In this document: piece after piece, positions 1 through 6,565 of the stretch
Layout: every line of letters begins with the position of its first letter
Position numbering within the stretch: the first letter of the stretch is position 1
NCBI GenBank assembly: GCA_014728875.1
Contig: WJKV01000019.1
Location: 1 to 9,253, forward strand
Direction of reading: 5' to 3'
Source of the DNA: Candidatus Woesearchaeota archaeon
GTDB lineage: Archaea; Nanobdellota; Nanobdellia; Woesearchaeales; WJKV01
DNA: 9,253 nucleotides
Notes under the pieces: model-generated
Told to the model about the DNA's origin: nothing
The model's input: the letters and a program-made list of their open reading frames with translations, nothing else
The model's database searches: none
Translations under genes and position numbers: made by a program

Positions 1-1029
1 GGTTGGGCCTGTCTTGTAAGCGATCATCCTGAACAAAATTACGCAGTACAGTATTTAAGATCGCCAGGCAATGAACTTACTAAGATTAGAAGAGCCTGCC
101 TTTTTTCAATCACTGATGAAGAAATAGATGAAAAACGTTTCGATATCCAATACATATCTTTAATGGCTCCATATCCGGGTTCAGACATGACAGGAATAAT
201 GAAAGGATTGGTTAGTGATTTAATAGGAAGCCATGAAAAAACAGAGAGTGCAGAAACTGAAAGAGAAAAAGCATTGGAATATGCAGAAGGCATCACAGCA
301 GAAGTTGAACGCAAAGAAAGAGAATGGCAAAAAGAAAAAGAAGACAGGGACAGAAGATACAATGCTTTAAAAGGAAATTATGATGCAGCACAAACCAGGA
401 TCCGAGAGCTGGAAGCAAGACCTGCTGCTTCTTCTAAAGAGAAAGAAGAATTAGAAAGATTAAAGGCAGAATGTACTGGATTAAGAGAACAGTTATCAAA
501 TCTAAGAACAGATTTGAAAGATGAGAAAGAATTCAGTGAAGTTTGTGCAGATGAAGCAGCAATTTATGAAGAAAAACTCATACTCGAAAGAAGAAAAGTT
601 GCAGAATTAGAGTCGCGATTGCCTAAAGACCAGACAATAGTTGTGCAGAGACCTATCTATCTTGTAGAAGATCCTGATGATCCTCAGCTTCAAGCAAAGA
701 TCGAGAACAGGCTGGGATTGAATTATCATATAGTCTGCACCATACTAGGTCCTGGCTTCAATATGTTCAGGAATCCAAGATTGTCGTCTTCAAGCCTAAA
801 GAAGAACACTAACGGCAAACTTAATGAGATTAATGCTTACCTTGGCAACGGCAATGAAATAAAGCTAAGAGACAAAGACTACAGAAAACATGTGGATGAA
901 TTGATCAAAGGCGGCGCGATTTTGGACAGCCGGGGTCTTACTTTGATGAAACCCGATGATATAAGGGATCCTCTTTTGAGCAAAGTGGTCGAACTGCTGT
1001 ACGAAGCAAAGAGAGAAGCAGAAGGCTAA
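1..1029 (+). CDS. Unrecognised coiled-coil protein, 5' end outside window
   Basis: The frame is open from base 1 with no stop until TAA at 1027-1029, so this is the last 342 residues of a longer protein. The first in-frame ATG (163) is probably internal, because coding-like sequence rich in ordinary residues runs before it. Counting from base 1, residues 1-75 look globular, about 78-208 are a highly charged Glu/Lys/Arg heptad-like coiled coil, and about 209-342 form a second globular part. The last 60 residues (KDYRKHVDELIKGGAILDSR onward) have helix and strand spacing that could be a small winged-helix fold, but this is weak. No signal peptide, membrane segment or catalytic motif is visible in the part seen. 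Base composition is more AT-rich than in the nearby core genes. I do not recognise the family; a structural or DNA-associated role is only a guess. Confidence 0.85.
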   Translation, partial: GWACLVSDHPEQNYAVQYLRSPGNELTKIRRACLFSITDEEIDEKRFDIQYISLMAPYPGSDMTGIMKGLVSDLIGSHEKTESAETEREKALEYAEGITAEVERKEREWQKEKEDRDRRYNALKGNYDAAQTRIRELEARPAASSKEKEELERLKAECTGLREQLSNLRTDLKDEKEFSEVCADEAAIYEEKLILERRKVAELESRLPKDQTIVVQRPIYLVEDPDDPQLQAKIENRLGLNYHIVCTILGPGFNMFRNPRLSSSSLKKNTNGKLNEINAYLGNGNEIKLRDKDYRKHVDELIKGGAILDSRGLTLMKPDDIRDPLLSKVVELLYEAKREAEG

Positions 1030-1031
1030 GA

Positions 1032-1175
1032 GGACCGGATCTTAAGGAAGCAATAGAAGCAATGAAAGACTTTCCTGGTTTGTCTGGCAGCTTGACAATG
1101 AGCCCAGACGGAGCAGTAAGGACAATCACAGAACAAAAGTTCAAGATAGAAAATGGCAAGTATGTGAAAATTTAA
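1032..1175 (+). pseudogene. C-terminal remnant of a Leu/Ile/Val-type substrate-binding protein
   Basis: In the third forward frame, bases 1032-1175 encode GPDLKEAIEAMKDFPGLSGS and then LTMSPDGAVRTITEQKFKIE, ending NGKYVKI and a TAA stop. This matches the usual ending of periplasmic-binding-protein type 1 receptors (branched-chain amino acid ABC transporter family): a helix, then 'F.G.tG...f...G', then a strand and 'v.nGkfv'. Only about 47 residues of a family normally 350-400 long are present; the frame upstream runs to a stop at 957-959 but lies inside the coiled-coil gene and does not look like this family. It is best read as a relic left by a deletion or rearrangement. The alternative is a tiny gene starting at ATG 1062 (37 residues), but there is no clear ribosome-binding site. 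The family match is from memory of the motif pattern, not a search. Confidence 0.55.
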
Positions 1176-1201
1176 TTTTTCTTTCTTTTTTCTTGTTCTT
1201 C
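1171..1201 (+). terminator. T-rich tract, possible archaeal terminator
   Basis: The plus strand is almost pure pyrimidine, with several T runs of 4-6, directly at the end of the rightward genes. Archaeal RNA polymerase terminates at oligo-T tracts on the non-template strand without needing a hairpin. The same bases encode the Lys/Arg-rich tail (EEQEKRKKN) of the opposing gene, so the T-richness could be only a by-product of that tail. Confidence 0.35.
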
Positions 1202-1981
1202 TAATCTGTATTTTGCCATTCCTCTTTTTAGGTACAAATCGACTGCGAGATGGGCGACTATCTCGTACAGTTTCATCTCATAGAATCTTGTGTTCGGGTT
1301 CAGTTTTGATACGTGGTCATAGAATGTCCGTCCGTCAGGCATCGGAAGCTCTGCAAAGGCCTGCAGTTTCATGTCTTGCTCATCGTCAATGTTTGTCACT
1401 ATTTCCTCGAGAGCGTCCTTCACTGTCCGTTCTTCTTTTCCATAGACGTCGAACAACAAAGCGTTCCGGATCTCCATGTCCACCTTATAGAGAGGTCTTT
1501 TCCTGCGTTTGCCCGCCGGCCTGAAGATGACTGCGCCTGCATCTTCGAATTTTTTCAACAGGGCAGGATCCCATTCTTTCAGCTTGTGATAGGCTCTGGA
1601 AGAAGGCATCTCTGTCTCCAGGTATGTGATCTGCCTGGTAATTATTCTTTTTCTAAGTATCTCAAGATAAAACAGGGCCTGCGCATGATTTCTTCTGCCG
1701 TGCTTAAAAATAGTTTCTGTGACATGCCTGAAAATACCGCATTCATACATAGGATGAAAATAAGAATTCAGTACAGGATCAGGATAGTATTTTTGCAGAA
1801 TCTCTTTAAATTCTGTCTCTGTCAGCTTTCGTTTAGTACGGGGTTCAAACGCAACATTCTTTTCTTCTGCTCTTTTCAGGATGCTGTCAACAACATTAAG
1901 ATCCAGCAGATCTCCTCTTCTGGCTATTATGCTGATATCACTTTCATCAAGTCTGCCCGCATTCTTTGCTTCCCTTACCAT
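1172..1981 (-). CDS. Probable winged-helix DNA-binding protein, family not recognised
   Basis: The product is 269 residues, soluble and basic, with no membrane segment. Residues about 100-167 read as a winged helix: a first helix (QALFYLEILRKR), a second (ITRQITYLETEM), a recognition-type helix (SSRAYHKLKEW, then PALLKKFEDAG), and a wing made of two strands around the very basic turn RPAGKRRKRPLYKV. The N-terminal 95 residues and C-terminal 90 residues are mixed helical; the tail is charged (EEQEKRKKN). The start ATG (1979-1981) lies 4 bases after the stop of the membrane OB-fold gene; a GTGAT ribosome-binding match at 1985-1989 overlaps that stop, suggesting translational coupling in one operon. 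The stop overlaps the stop of the opposing relic. A transcription regulator or chromatin protein is plausible, but this is inferred from fold appearance only. Confidence 0.85.
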   Translation of the reverse strand: MVREAKNAGRLDESDISIIARRGDLLDLNVVDSILKRAEEKNVAFEPRTKRKLTETEFKEILQKYYPDPVLNSYFHPMYECGIFRHVTETIFKHGRRNHAQALFYLEILRKRIITRQITYLETEMPSSRAYHKLKEWDPALLKKFEDAGAVIFRPAGKRRKRPLYKVDMEIRNALLFDVYGKEERTVKDALEEIVTNIDDEQDMKLQAFAELPMPDGRTFYDHVSKLNPNTRFYEMKLYEIVAHLAVDLYLKRGMAKYRLEEQEKRKKN

Positions 1982-1985
1982 TATA

Positions 1986-2327
1986 TCACTTCTTTATCTC
2001 GCTCACAACCAGTTGTCTTCTTCCTTTATAGCTGTCTATCTTGCCGGTTATCTGGACAATGTCGCCCTTTTCTATGCTGTCAATGCTGGTATCTTCAAAC
2101 ACAACTGCTGGGATTGTTTCTCTGCTGGATATATGCAGTATGTTTATGCCGCCCAATTCCTCTATCTCCTCTATTGTGCCTTTTATCTTCACGGTCCCTT
2201 CATCAATGTGCTTCGCTCCAAAGATGCTTGTCTGTTCTATCTCTGCAATATTGGAAATCAGGAAAATCAGAAATATTCCTATCAATGCGCATATCAATGC
2301 TATCTTGAACAAGGTTTTCTGCTTCAT
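1986..2327 (-). CDS. Membrane-anchored OB-fold protein
   Basis: This 113-residue protein has a Lys-rich N-terminus (K2, K4, K8), one hydrophobic segment at about 7-26, a short acidic linker, and an OB-fold-like domain from about 45 to the end. The OB pattern is clear: VKIKGTIEEIEELGG, a strand pair, AVVFEDTSIDSIEKGDIVQI, then TGKIDSYKGRRQLVVSEIKK, as in the nucleic-acid-binding OB family (PF01336 type). By the positive-inside rule the OB domain would lie outside the cytoplasm, making DNA or RNA binding less certain. The layout resembles the heme chaperone CcmE (one membrane helix plus OB barrel), but the heme-binding histidine motif of CcmE is absent. It is the first gene of a two-gene unit with the winged-helix gene. 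A TATA-like box about 27 bases ahead suggests a leaderless transcript. Function unknown. Confidence 0.85.
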   Translation of the reverse strand: MKQKTLFKIALICALIGIFLIFLISNIAEIEQTSIFGAKHIDEGTVKIKGTIEEIEELGGINILHISSRETIPAVVFEDTSIDSIEKGDIVQITGKIDSYKGRRQLVVSEIKK

Positions 2328-2350
2328 GAAAATAATGTTTTGAAGTGAAT

Positions 2351-2358
2351 ATTTAAAT
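2351..2358 (-). promoter_or_regulatory. TATA-like box for the OB-fold/winged-helix operon
   Basis: ATTTAAAT is centred about 27 bases before the ATG at 2327 when read on the minus strand, the usual archaeal TATA-to-start-site distance. Transcription would begin at or next to the start codon, so the mRNA is probably leaderless. The motif is palindromic, so strand is assigned from position. Confidence 0.5.
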
Positions 2359-2370
2359 CTAACACAAACC

Positions 2371-2380
2371 TTTTTAAATA
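2371..2380 (+). promoter_or_regulatory. TATA-like box for lonB
   Basis: TTTTTAAATA lies about 40 bases before the lonB ATG. A start site about 26 bases downstream (near 2402) would give a leader of about 14 bases that just includes the ribosome-binding site at 2405-2411. Confidence 0.5.
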
Positions 2381-2404
2381 GCCGGAAGCTCTTAAAAAAG
2401 AACC

Positions 2405-2411
2405 GGTGGGG
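2405..2411 (+). promoter_or_regulatory. Ribosome-binding site of lonB
   Basis: GGTGGGG sits 4 bases before ATG 2416 and resembles the archaeal Shine-Dalgarno core GGTG. It fixes the lonB start and shows that this gene, unlike several neighbours, has a leader. Confidence 0.55.
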
Positions 2412-2415
2412 TCAG

Positions 2416-4275
2416 ATGGCGAAGATACATAATTTCAAGACAACAAAGGACATAAAGATAAATGACAGAATAATCGACCAGATAATAGGCCAGGACGAAG
2501 CAGTCGATGTCATGAGAAAGGCTGCAAGGCAAAGAAGACATGTTCTGTTGATAGGCCAGCCAGGCACAGGCAAGTCCATGCTTGGAATGGGGCTGGCAGA
2601 ATTATTGCCTAAATCAGAGCTCAAGGATGTCGTGAGCTTTGCGAATCCGAATGATGAGAACATGCCTTTGATAAGAGAGATACCTGCAGGAGAGGGCAGG
2701 AAGCTGGTCACGCAGGCAAGGTTCAAGACAGCCAATATTTTCAGCGGAAAGAATCTTTTCTTTTTCATACTTGTGATAATCGCGATGATCGCGCCGTGGT
2801 GGGTGCTACAGAAATACCAGTCAGAGATAATGTTCGCTGCTTTTTTCATCGGCGGAATGCTGTTTCTTGCTGCATTCATAATATTCCTTAACCTTGGCGT
2901 GAGAAGAGGCGCGAGCAGCGGAAGCCAGGTGCCCAAAGTCATTGTCGACAATTTCAACAGGAAAAAAGCACCGTTCAATGACGCGACAGGCGCTCACGCA
3001 GGCGCATTGCTGGGAGATGTACTGCATGATCCGTTCCAGTCAGGCGGATTAGGAACTCCTGCGCATGAACGAATCGTGGCAGGTATGATACACAAGTCCC
3101 ATCTTGGAGTTTTGTTTGTTGACGAGATAGCCACATTGGCGCCGCATACACAGCAGGAACTATTGACATCACTGCAGGAGAAAAAGCATCCTATCACAGG
3201 ACAGTCAGAAAGAAGCGCAGGCGCAATGGTAAGGACAGAACCTGTTCCGTGCGATTTCATCCTTGTCGCAGCAGGCAATGTCGAGACTGTCAGGCACATG
3301 CATCCTGCATTGAGGAGCAGGATAAGGGGCTATGGTTATGAGATATACATGAATGACACTTTTGAGGATACAGAAGAGAACAGGTACAAGATTGCGCAGT
3401 TTGTTGCGCAGGAAGTCAAGAAAGACAAAAAGATACCGCATTTTTCAAAAGCTGCAATTGACACGATAATAAAAGAAGCAAGAAAAAGAGCGAGCCGGAA
3501 AGGCAGGCTCACCTTGAGATTGAGGGAGCTGGGAGGACTGGTGAGGACTGCAGGGGACATCGCAGTTGAAGAGAATGACAAGATTGTAGAACCAAAGCAC
3601 ATAGATCTTGCAAAGAAGAGCGCAAGAGCGCTCGAAGAGCAGATAGCTGACAAGTTCCTGGAAAAGAAAAAGGAATATGACATTCTCATCACCAAAGGCT
3701 CAAGAATAGGAAGGGTGAACGGCCTTGCTGTCATAGGAACCGCTGCGCACAGCGGCATCATCCTGCCTATTGAAGCAGAAGTCACGCCGGGCGGAAAGAA
3801 ATCAGATGTTATCGCAACAGGCAAGCTTGGCGACATTGCAAAAGAGGCGATAAAGAATGTCAGCGCGATCATCAAGAAATACTACGGAGAGGATATAAAG
3901 GAAAAGAAAGACATCTTTGTCCAGTTCCTGCAGACATATGAAGGTGTTGAAGGCGACAGTGCGAGCATAGCTGTCGCGACCGCAATAATAAGTTCTCTTA
4001 AAGGTCTGCCCGTCAAGCAGAACTATGCAATGACAGGCTCGCTCTCTGTACTTGGGGAAGTTCTGCCTGTCGGCGGAGTGTCAAACAAGGTGGAGGCTGC
4101 GATCGACGCAGACATACCGAACATAATAGTGCCGAAAAGCAATATGCAGGACATTGTGCTCGACAAGGAAAAACTGAAGAACATAAAGATAATCCCTGTA
4201 GAGACCATAGGCGAAGTGCTTAGGAACGTGCTGGAATATAAGGGAAAGAGCAAAGTCATAAGCAAGATAAAATAA
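2416..4275 (+). CDS. lonB: Archaeal LonB, membrane-bound ATP-dependent protease
   Basis: LonB unfolds and degrades damaged or regulatory proteins at the inner face of the membrane, as a hexamer with AAA+ and protease parts in one chain. All key elements are present. Walker A is GQPGTGKS at 47-54. Two membrane segments (about 113-131 and 138-160) are inserted between Walker A and Walker B, the hallmark of archaeal LonB. Walker B is LGVLFVDE ending at E237; a sensor-like stretch runs ILVAAGN, with arginines at PALRSRIRG (298-304). The protease domain occupies about 425-615, with catalytic Ser515 in GVEGDSAS and Lys558 in GGVSNKVEAA. The 43-residue Ser-Lys spacing agrees with what I recall for Archaeoglobus LonB. 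At 619 residues it is full length, and the bacterial Lon N-terminal substrate domain is absent, as expected. The start is supported by GGTGGGG 4 bases upstream. It appears to be transcribed alone or with the following lipoprotein gene. Confidence 0.97.
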   Translation: MAKIHNFKTTKDIKINDRIIDQIIGQDEAVDVMRKAARQRRHVLLIGQPGTGKSMLGMGLAELLPKSELKDVVSFANPNDENMPLIREIPAGEGRKLVTQARFKTANIFSGKNLFFFILVIIAMIAPWWVLQKYQSEIMFAAFFIGGMLFLAAFIIFLNLGVRRGASSGSQVPKVIVDNFNRKKAPFNDATGAHAGALLGDVLHDPFQSGGLGTPAHERIVAGMIHKSHLGVLFVDEIATLAPHTQQELLTSLQEKKHPITGQSERSAGAMVRTEPVPCDFILVAAGNVETVRHMHPALRSRIRGYGYEIYMNDTFEDTEENRYKIAQFVAQEVKKDKKIPHFSKAAIDTIIKEARKRASRKGRLTLRLRELGGLVRTAGDIAVEENDKIVEPKHIDLAKKSARALEEQIADKFLEKKKEYDILITKGSRIGRVNGLAVIGTAAHSGIILPIEAEVTPGGKKSDVIATGKLGDIAKEAIKNVSAIIKKYYGEDIKEKKDIFVQFLQTYEGVEGDSASIAVATAIISSLKGLPVKQNYAMTGSLSVLGEVLPVGGVSNKVEAAIDADIPNIIVPKSNMQDIVLDKEKLKNIKIIPVETIGEVLRNVLEYKGKSKVISKIK

Positions 4276-4286
4276 TTTCATAAAGC

Positions 4287-4294
4287 ATATAAAT
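4287..4294 (+). promoter_or_regulatory. TATA-like box for the lipoprotein gene
   Basis: ATATAAAT lies in the short gap after lonB. A start site about 26 bases further (near 4316) falls just before the candidate ATG codons at 4318 and 4324, so the gene probably has its own promoter. A second similar motif, ATATAAA near 4300, is too close to the start to serve. Confidence 0.4.
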
Positions 4295-4323
4295 CAAGAT
4301 ATAAACTTAAGGGTGTGATGTCA

Positions 4324-4857
4324 ATGAAAAGAATTGTTGTTATTTGTTTGTTCGTTATTCTTCTAATCAGTGTCACTGCCTGCCAAAAGACGCCGGAAGA
4401 AAAATACAGAGAATTCTCAGAAGAGATTGTCAATGAATTCGGAAAAGAGCTTGCGACTGAACAGGCATACATTGGACAGAGCATAGATAGAGAAAAAAAA
4501 GTGATGGTGTACGAGAACCTTTTTGAGCTGAACAATGCGTCCCTTGAGAAAGCAGGACAGATAGAGGTGCCTGAAAGGTACGCAGAGGCGCACGAGCATC
4601 TTCTGTCTGCCCTCAGGAAGATGGCTGACTATTATGCAGGCGCTGCATTCTTCCAGAATCAATGGATACAGATAGAGGCTGACCTTGAGAACCTGAACAA
4701 CCAGCTAGAATCCGGATGGGTCGACCAGAGCAGGGTTGATTATTACAACGAGCAGAAAGTCGTGCCGCAGGAAGAAAGAGCGGATGTCCTGCTGCAATTG
4801 AAAACCGATGCCCAGGCAGACATGAACAAATACCTGGAATTCTTAGAAAAGACCTGA
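4324..4857 (+). CDS. Small predicted lipoprotein, all-helical, unknown function
   Basis: From ATG 4324 the product is 177 residues. It begins MKRIVV, continues with a hydrophobic stretch to residue 19, and has a lipobox-like VTAC with Cys20, so a lipid-anchored protein facing outside is predicted. The mature part is charged and helical (for example TPEEKYREFSEEIVNEFGKE), in the style of a small helical bundle, with no second cysteine and no catalytic motif. GTG 4315 and ATG 4318 are alternative in-frame starts; I prefer 4324 because GTGAT at 4315-4319 makes a ribosome-binding site 4 bases ahead and because it gives a standard signal peptide. If transcription starts near 4316, ATG 4318 becomes equally likely. 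The gene follows lonB by about 40 bases and overlaps the opposing Yip1-like gene by 15 bases at its end. Family not recognised. Confidence 0.85.
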   Translation: MKRIVVICLFVILLISVTACQKTPEEKYREFSEEIVNEFGKELATEQAYIGQSIDREKKVMVYENLFELNNASLEKAGQIEVPERYAEAHEHLLSALRKMADYYAGAAFFQNQWIQIEADLENLNNQLESGWVDQSRVDYYNEQKVVPQEERADVLLQLKTDAQADMNKYLEFLEKT

Positions 4858-5442
4858 TTTCAGCACGATCAAAAGCGCTGACAAAAGGAACAATACAGAA
4901 AGAATCAATACAGGCACTATCACTGCGAAAGCTGCCCTGCTTGTCTTCATCCTTTGCAGGGATTTGAGTCCTATAACCATCAGAACAATATTGTATACAA
5001 AAGGGATTATGAACAGGATGCCGAGTATAGGCACTAATGCAAGATATGCAATCAAGATGCCTATAGTGAGCGAAGGCGTGCTTCCGTAGATTACTGCCTT
5101 GAAGGTCTGCACAAATTCTGCGTCTTTCTTCAGGAACCTAGCAAACAAATGCACAAGGCCTGCGAATCCAACAATTATCGCGATAGCGACCAGCAGTCCC
5201 ATCAGTATGCCGAACGGAATAAGGACAAAAAAGAACAGACGGTCCATGCCTCGTAATGTTGATGAAAGCAGAACATCGCTTACCAGGGTGGCAGGCAAGG
5301 TCAGCACAGAGAATATCACGAACAACAATGTATAATAAAGCAAAGGCTCAAGATAACTTTCATGCCTGACCCTGTCGAAAATAAATTCAGGGTCTGTCAA
5401 CAACAGCTTGATCTTAACCAGTGAATATCCCAGGAATCCCAT
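4843..5442 (-). CDS. Yip1-domain-like multi-spanning membrane protein
   Basis: The 199-residue product is a polytopic membrane protein with about five hydrophobic segments: near 33-52, 70-98 (may be one long or two short), 122-137, 138-160 and 170-195. A cytosolic-looking amphipathic N-terminus (LVKIKLLLTDPEFIFDRVRH) precedes the first span. The arrangement, with 'KAVIYGSTPSLTIG' before span three and 'IGLKSLQRMKTSRAAFAVIV' between the last two, fits the Yip1 superfamily. In eukaryotes that family works in Rab-linked membrane traffic; archaeal members have no assigned role. It is on the same strand as kae1, 39 bases downstream of it, but has its own TATA-like box. Its 3' end overlaps the opposing lipoprotein gene by 15 bases. 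Family call is from pattern, not search. Confidence 0.8.
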   Translation of the reverse strand: MGFLGYSLVKIKLLLTDPEFIFDRVRHESYLEPLLYYTLLFVIFSVLTLPATLVSDVLLSSTLRGMDRLFFFVLIPFGILMGLLVAIAIIVGFAGLVHLFARFLKKDAEFVQTFKAVIYGSTPSLTIGILIAYLALVPILGILFIIPFVYNIVLMVIGLKSLQRMKTSRAAFAVIVPVLILSVLFLLSALLIVLKSGLF

Positions 5443-5465
5443 GAGAAAGAGTTTAATATTATAGG

Positions 5466-5474
5466 TATTTAAAT
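5466..5474 (-). promoter_or_regulatory. TATA-like box for the Yip1-like gene
   Basis: Read on the minus strand this is ATTTAAATA, centred about 28 bases before ATG 5442, inside the 39-base gap after kae1. It suggests independent, near-leaderless transcription rather than only read-through from kae1. Confidence 0.5.
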
Positions 5475-5481
5475 TTATTGT

Positions 5482-6456
5482 TTACCAACTGACTTCAATA
5501 TCGTCTGTTCTTTCGTACGGATCAATAGGCATGTCAATGTCGTGCCTCACTCCTGCCTTGAACATCTTCAGACCCAGGTGCGCGATCATCGCAGCGTTGT
5601 CAACATTGTACTGGTTCTCCAGGACAAAACATTCTGCTCCTCTTTCTTCGCACATCTTCTTTGCCATGTCCTGCAGACGCGTGTTGCAGGCAACCCCTCC
5701 GCCAAGAAGAAGTTCTTTTTTTCCGCAGTGCGCCATCGCCCTCTCTGAGACTTCAAGAAGCATTGCGAAAACTGTCTCCTGCATGCTGTAGGCAAGATCC
5801 TCTGTCTTGTGCTTGCTTTCATCAAACAGCCTCTTCAGCTTTGTAAGTATGCCTGAAAAAGAGACATCCATTCCTTTGACATTGTACGGAAGTCTGATGT
5901 AGTTTTCAGACAAGTACGCCATCTTTTCCAGTTTAGGCCCTCCTGGAAAACCCAGGCCTATGTATCTGGCAAAAGTGTCAATAAAATTTCCGATCCCTGT
6001 GTCTAGGGTCTCTCCGAACACCCTGTATTTTCCGCCTTCGAATGCAATTACCTGCGTGTTTGCGCCGGATACATAAAGAAGAACAGGATCCTTTGCTTTT
6101 GTGAGAAGCTTGCCTATCTCCAGATGCGCGATGCAGTGGTTCACGCCTATGATTGGGACGTCATGCAGAACTGCGATGGAACGTGCGACATGCGCGCCTA
6201 TCCTCAGTGTGTGGCCCAGGCCGGGAGCATTGCTGAATGTAATCAGATCTATGTCTTTGATTGACAGGCTTGCTTTTTCAAGCGCATCTTTCACAATAGT
6301 ATCGAATTCTGCCACATGATGCTCTGCAGCTTTCTGCGGCACTATGCCGCCTGACTCTGTAGTATAGCTCTTTTTGATGTTGCTCAAAACTTCCTTGTTT
6401 CTTATCACTGCAGCGCCAAAGGTATGTGCTGTGGATTCTATGCCTAAACAGATCAT
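5482..6456 (-). CDS. kae1: Kae1, tRNA threonylcarbamoyl transferase subunit (KEOPS complex)
   Basis: Kae1 (TsaD/OSGEP family) is the catalytic subunit of KEOPS; it transfers threonylcarbamoyl from its adenylate to A37 of ANN-decoding tRNAs, giving t6A. Using the ATG at 6454-6456, the protein is 324 residues, the usual archaeal length, starting MICLGIESTAHTFG. The metal-binding histidines are H107 and H111 (NHCIAH) with D286 (VDNAAM). Other ASKHA-fold signatures are ESGGIVPQKAAEHH, FSNAPGLGHTLRIG, LYVSGANTQVIAF, LGFPGGPKLEKMA and LGGGVACNTRL. An in-frame ATG at 6480 would add eight residues (PLSISGG) unlike the family; a TATA-like box about 27 bases before 6456 would start transcription inside that extension, so 6456 is preferred. 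There is no C-terminal Bud32 kinase fusion: the protein ends in EVSW. It is divergent from the zinc-finger gene. Confidence 0.97.
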   Translation of the reverse strand: MICLGIESTAHTFGAAVIRNKEVLSNIKKSYTTESGGIVPQKAAEHHVAEFDTIVKDALEKASLSIKDIDLITFSNAPGLGHTLRIGAHVARSIAVLHDVPIIGVNHCIAHLEIGKLLTKAKDPVLLYVSGANTQVIAFEGGKYRVFGETLDTGIGNFIDTFARYIGLGFPGGPKLEKMAYLSENYIRLPYNVKGMDVSFSGILTKLKRLFDESKHKTEDLAYSMQETVFAMLLEVSERAMAHCGKKELLLGGGVACNTRLQDMAKKMCEERGAECFVLENQYNVDNAAMIAHLGLKMFKAGVRHDIDMPIDPYERTDDIEVSW

Positions 6457-6479
6457 ACCACCACTGATTGATAAAGGCA

Positions 6480-6487
6480 TATTTAAA
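6480..6487 (-). promoter_or_regulatory. TATA-like box for kae1
   Basis: On the minus strand this reads TTTAAATA, centred about 27 bases before the ATG at 6456. It both points to a leaderless kae1 transcript and argues against the longer start at 6480, which would lie within the box. Confidence 0.5.
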
Positions 6488-6521
6488 GGTTATTTGGCAT
6501 AAAACAGTGAAAAAGCATAGA

Positions 6522-6529
6522 TTTATAAA
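6522..6529 (+). promoter_or_regulatory. TATA-like box for the zinc-finger gene
   Basis: TTTATAAA lies about 40 bases before ATG 6566. Transcription from near 6551 would give a leader of about 15 bases carrying the purine-rich AAGGGGG. Confidence 0.5.
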
Positions 6530-6554
6530 CCGAGATTTCTTTTAGAAAGGCCAA

Positions 6555-6559
6555 GGGGG
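6555..6559 (+). promoter_or_regulatory. Ribosome-binding site of the zinc-finger gene
   Basis: A run of five G (context AAGGGGGT) ends 6 bases before ATG 6566. It supports this start over an in-frame TTG at 6560, which would touch the site. Confidence 0.45.
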
Positions 6560-6565
6560 TTGTTT

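Noticed and set aside
938..1159. 73-codon minus-strand frame over the end of the coiled-coil gene
   Set aside because: The plus strand here holds the conserved-looking binding-protein ending, and the minus frame has no promoter or family resemblance.
1313..2308. Long open frame (331 codons) on the plus strand
   Set aside because: It runs antisense across both the winged-helix and OB-fold genes, is unusually rich in Cys, Ser and Phe, has no ribosome-binding site, and the opposite strand encodes sensible proteins with promoter and coupling signals.
2412..2978. Open frame of 188 codons on the minus strand within lonB
   Set aside because: It is antisense to the conserved Walker A and membrane region of LonB; its hydrophobic translation is a by-product of the opposite codons.
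3336..3875. Open frame of 179 codons on the minus strand within lonB
   Set aside because: It is antisense to conserved LonB sequence, rich in Ser and Phe from reversed Lys/Glu codons, with no start signals.
6457..6480. Eight-residue N-terminal extension of Kae1
   Set aside because: The extra residues do not resemble the family, and the TATA-like box overlaps the upstream ATG, so the start at 6456 is better.
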